Part shown: positions 62,161 through 64,000 of the stretch, one piece after another
How the letters are laid out: each line of letters starts with the position of its first letter
How positions within the stretch are numbered: position 1 is the stretch's first letter
Assembly (NCBI GenBank): GCA_036417435.1
Contig: CM070904.1
Coordinates: 63,124,408 to 63,188,407 of the forward strand
Reading direction: 5' to 3'
DNA length: 64,000 nt
From: Inia geoffrensis
Lineage: Eukaryota > Chordata > Mammalia > Artiodactyla > Iniidae
Program-made: the position numbers and the translations under genes
Notes under the pieces: model-generated
The model's input: only the letters and a program-made list of their open reading frames with translations
What the model was told of the DNA's origin: nothing
Database searches by the model: none

Positions 62161-62518
62161 TATCTACCAGATTGGGCTAGTTATGTTTTTTAAGTCTCTG
62201 GTTCCTCACTGTTAAAGTGTGGTTAATGTGAAGATTCAATGATATAGATGATAAATGTCAAACACATTGCACCTGGCAATCGCTAATTCAAAAACTGTAT
62301 ATCTTCTTCTTCACAGTATACTTACTATAGCTCTGCAAGATACACTAATGTGTGGAAAAGCATAATAGCTCCTATCTCATCACTCTTTCTTTGACAGGAT
62401 TTTTTGGACTATTCTCTACCATTTTTTTTCCAAATGAATAAACAGACTTTTGATTCCATCACCTATATTCATCTCATTAATAACTGAGGAAAATATCTCC
62501 TCAATCATACTACTTTTA

Positions 62519-62740
62519 TTTTTATTTATTTATTTATTTATTTATTTTGCGGTACGCGGGCCTCCCACTGCCGTGGCCTCTCCCGCTGCGGAGCACAGCC
62601 TCCGGACGCGCAGGCTCAGCGGCCATGGCTCACGGGCCCAGCCGCTCCACGGCATGTGGGATCTTCCCAGACCGGGGCACGAACCCATGTCCCCTACATC
62701 GGCAGGCGGACTCTCAACCACTGCGCCACCAGGGAAGCCC
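62519..62740 (-). mobile_element. CHR-type SINE
   Basis: Reversed short form with a (TTTA)n tail. Perfect target duplication CATACTACTTTTA at 62506-62518 and 62741-62753. Confidence 0.95.
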
Positions 62741-63208
62741 CATACTACTTTTAGAATGATGAGCAAGCTGTTTCAAGGCCTTACCAAGAGAGGGCTGAGG
62801 GGTTATTCTTGGGACCCATAATAATCAACATATTTTCTGTTTATTCTAAAAAGTCAAAACTATACCGCACAAATTTTCAAATGATATGAAATTAATTGTG
62901 GTGGTTAGTATCCTGAAAAAATGAAATTGAATTTAGGATAATAATCGTATAACAAATGGTGCTCAGAAGAAGCAAATGGCCATAAATGTTCAGTGCAGTA
63001 TATGATTTACAACAGTGTCTAGGAAAAAGGACAGAAGAAAAAACTTCAATGTTAATTGACAAAGTACAAATAGTCAACAATGTGGGATAAAGCAAACATA
63101 ATTTTTATGATTTCCTAAATAATCTTAAATAGGCAAGGGACAGTTTCTCCTATTGTCAAGTATTAGTTATACTTTTGTTTCAAAATTACTTCCTGTTTTA
63201 GATCACAT

Positions 63209-63419
63209 TTTTTTTTTTTTTTTTGGCGGTACACGGGCCTCTCACTGTTGTGGCCTCTCCCGTTGCGGAGCACAGGCTCCGGACGCGCAGGCTCAGCGGC
63301 CATGGCTCACGGGCCCAGCCGCTCCGCGGCATGTGGGATCTTCCCGGACCGGGGCACGAACCCGTGTTCCCTGCATCGGCAGGCGGACTCTCAGCCACTG
63401 CGCCACCAGGGAAGCCCTC
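63209..63419 (-). mobile_element. CHR-type SINE, close to consensus
   Basis: Reversed short form. Target duplication GATCACAT at 63201-63208 and 63420-63427. Confidence 0.94.
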
Positions 63420-63963
63420 GATCACATGTTTAAAGGATGTGGGGAAATTTATGAGAATCGAAAGAATAACAACAAAAAAAATAGCTGAAGATCTAATTCA
63501 GGTCCTTCAGGAAAGCTAAGGAATCGCCATTAGTCTTAAAAGGCTAAGGTGTGACTTGCTTGGTATTCAACTGTAAGATTTATTTTCAGAGAAAAGATGC
63601 TGAGCAGGGGTTCTTTATGTCTAAAGAAGAAAAAGATGTTTATTAAAACAGACAGTTTTATGTGACTTTTATAAGGAATTATTGTTTATTAGGTCAAGGA
63701 AACACTACAGATAAATACCAAGAAAGATTTAAAAATTTCTATTTCTGGAAAGACAAGTATTCTATTTTATAAGTAAGAGAATAAGCAGTTATCAGTCTGG
63801 TTAAAACTGTCATTTGAAGGTCAGTGACAAACCAAATGAACTCTTCTGACATTGTGAGCCTATGAATTTATCTCAAGTTGCCTAACATTTCTTTTTGTTT
63901 TAAAGAGAAAGATTTTTTTTTTTAAAGCAAGACGTCATTTGAGAGGTTGTTGTTGTTTTCAGG

Positions 63964-64000
63964 TTTTTTTTTTTTTTGGCCACACCGCACGGCATGTGGG
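63964..64000 (-). mobile_element. CHR-type SINE, cut by window end
   Basis: Poly-T followed by GGCCACACCGCACGGCATGTGGG: the tail side of a reversed CHR element, running off the window. Confidence 0.8.

Noticed and set aside
41280..64000. Search for exons of PSMD14 or TBR1, the next genes in human order
   Set aside because: No matching coding sequence seen on either strand; they are expected further downstream.

Overview
This is nuclear DNA from a mammal, almost certainly a cetacean (toothed whale or dolphin type). About twenty tRNA-derived SINEs of the CHR type are scattered through it: tRNA-like A and B boxes, an A-tail, and short flanking duplications. That family is characteristic of whales and their closest relatives. 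There are also L1 pieces and older mammalian repeats (MIR, L1M). Species cannot be fixed from the window.

The only protein-coding gene I can support is TANK (TRAF family member-associated NF-kB activator), on the + strand. Six coding exons lie at 6730-6838, 7944-8062, 30080-30156, 30797-30912, 36419-36999 and 40431-40607. Their phases join without a break to give 392 codons plus stop. The human protein is 425 residues, so the 33 residues still missing, including the start codon, must lie on one or more exons left of base 1. The first 6.7 kb is therefore intron. Coiled-coil, TBK1/IKKe-binding, TRAF-binding (PIQCT) and C-terminal zinc-finger parts are all intact. A 22-kb intron (8063-30079) holds most of the intronic SINEs and a 2.3-kb antisense L1 with a SINE nested inside it.

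Downstream of TANK (about 41.3-64 kb) I see no protein gene. From 35.3 to 58.2 kb there are no CHR SINEs at all. This stretch contains two CpG-island-like blocks (about 42.4-44.7 kb and 49.6-50.1 kb), a G-run cluster inside a perfect inverted repeat (50376-50455) and a repeat-free AT-rich segment with several homeodomain, POU and GATA-like words. It looks like regulatory DNA or a non-coding transcript promoter region between TANK and its next neighbour (PSMD14 in human gene order, not reached here). The last 6 kb is again dense in SINEs inserted into old L1 sequence.

No undescribed biological system is evident. The most interesting signals are in splicing and regulation: an exon that starts with a consensus 5' splice site after a 22-kb intron (a recursive-splicing signature), a read-through terminal exon that would make a short TANK, a tandem NAGNAG acceptor, and the SINE-free CpG-island interval.
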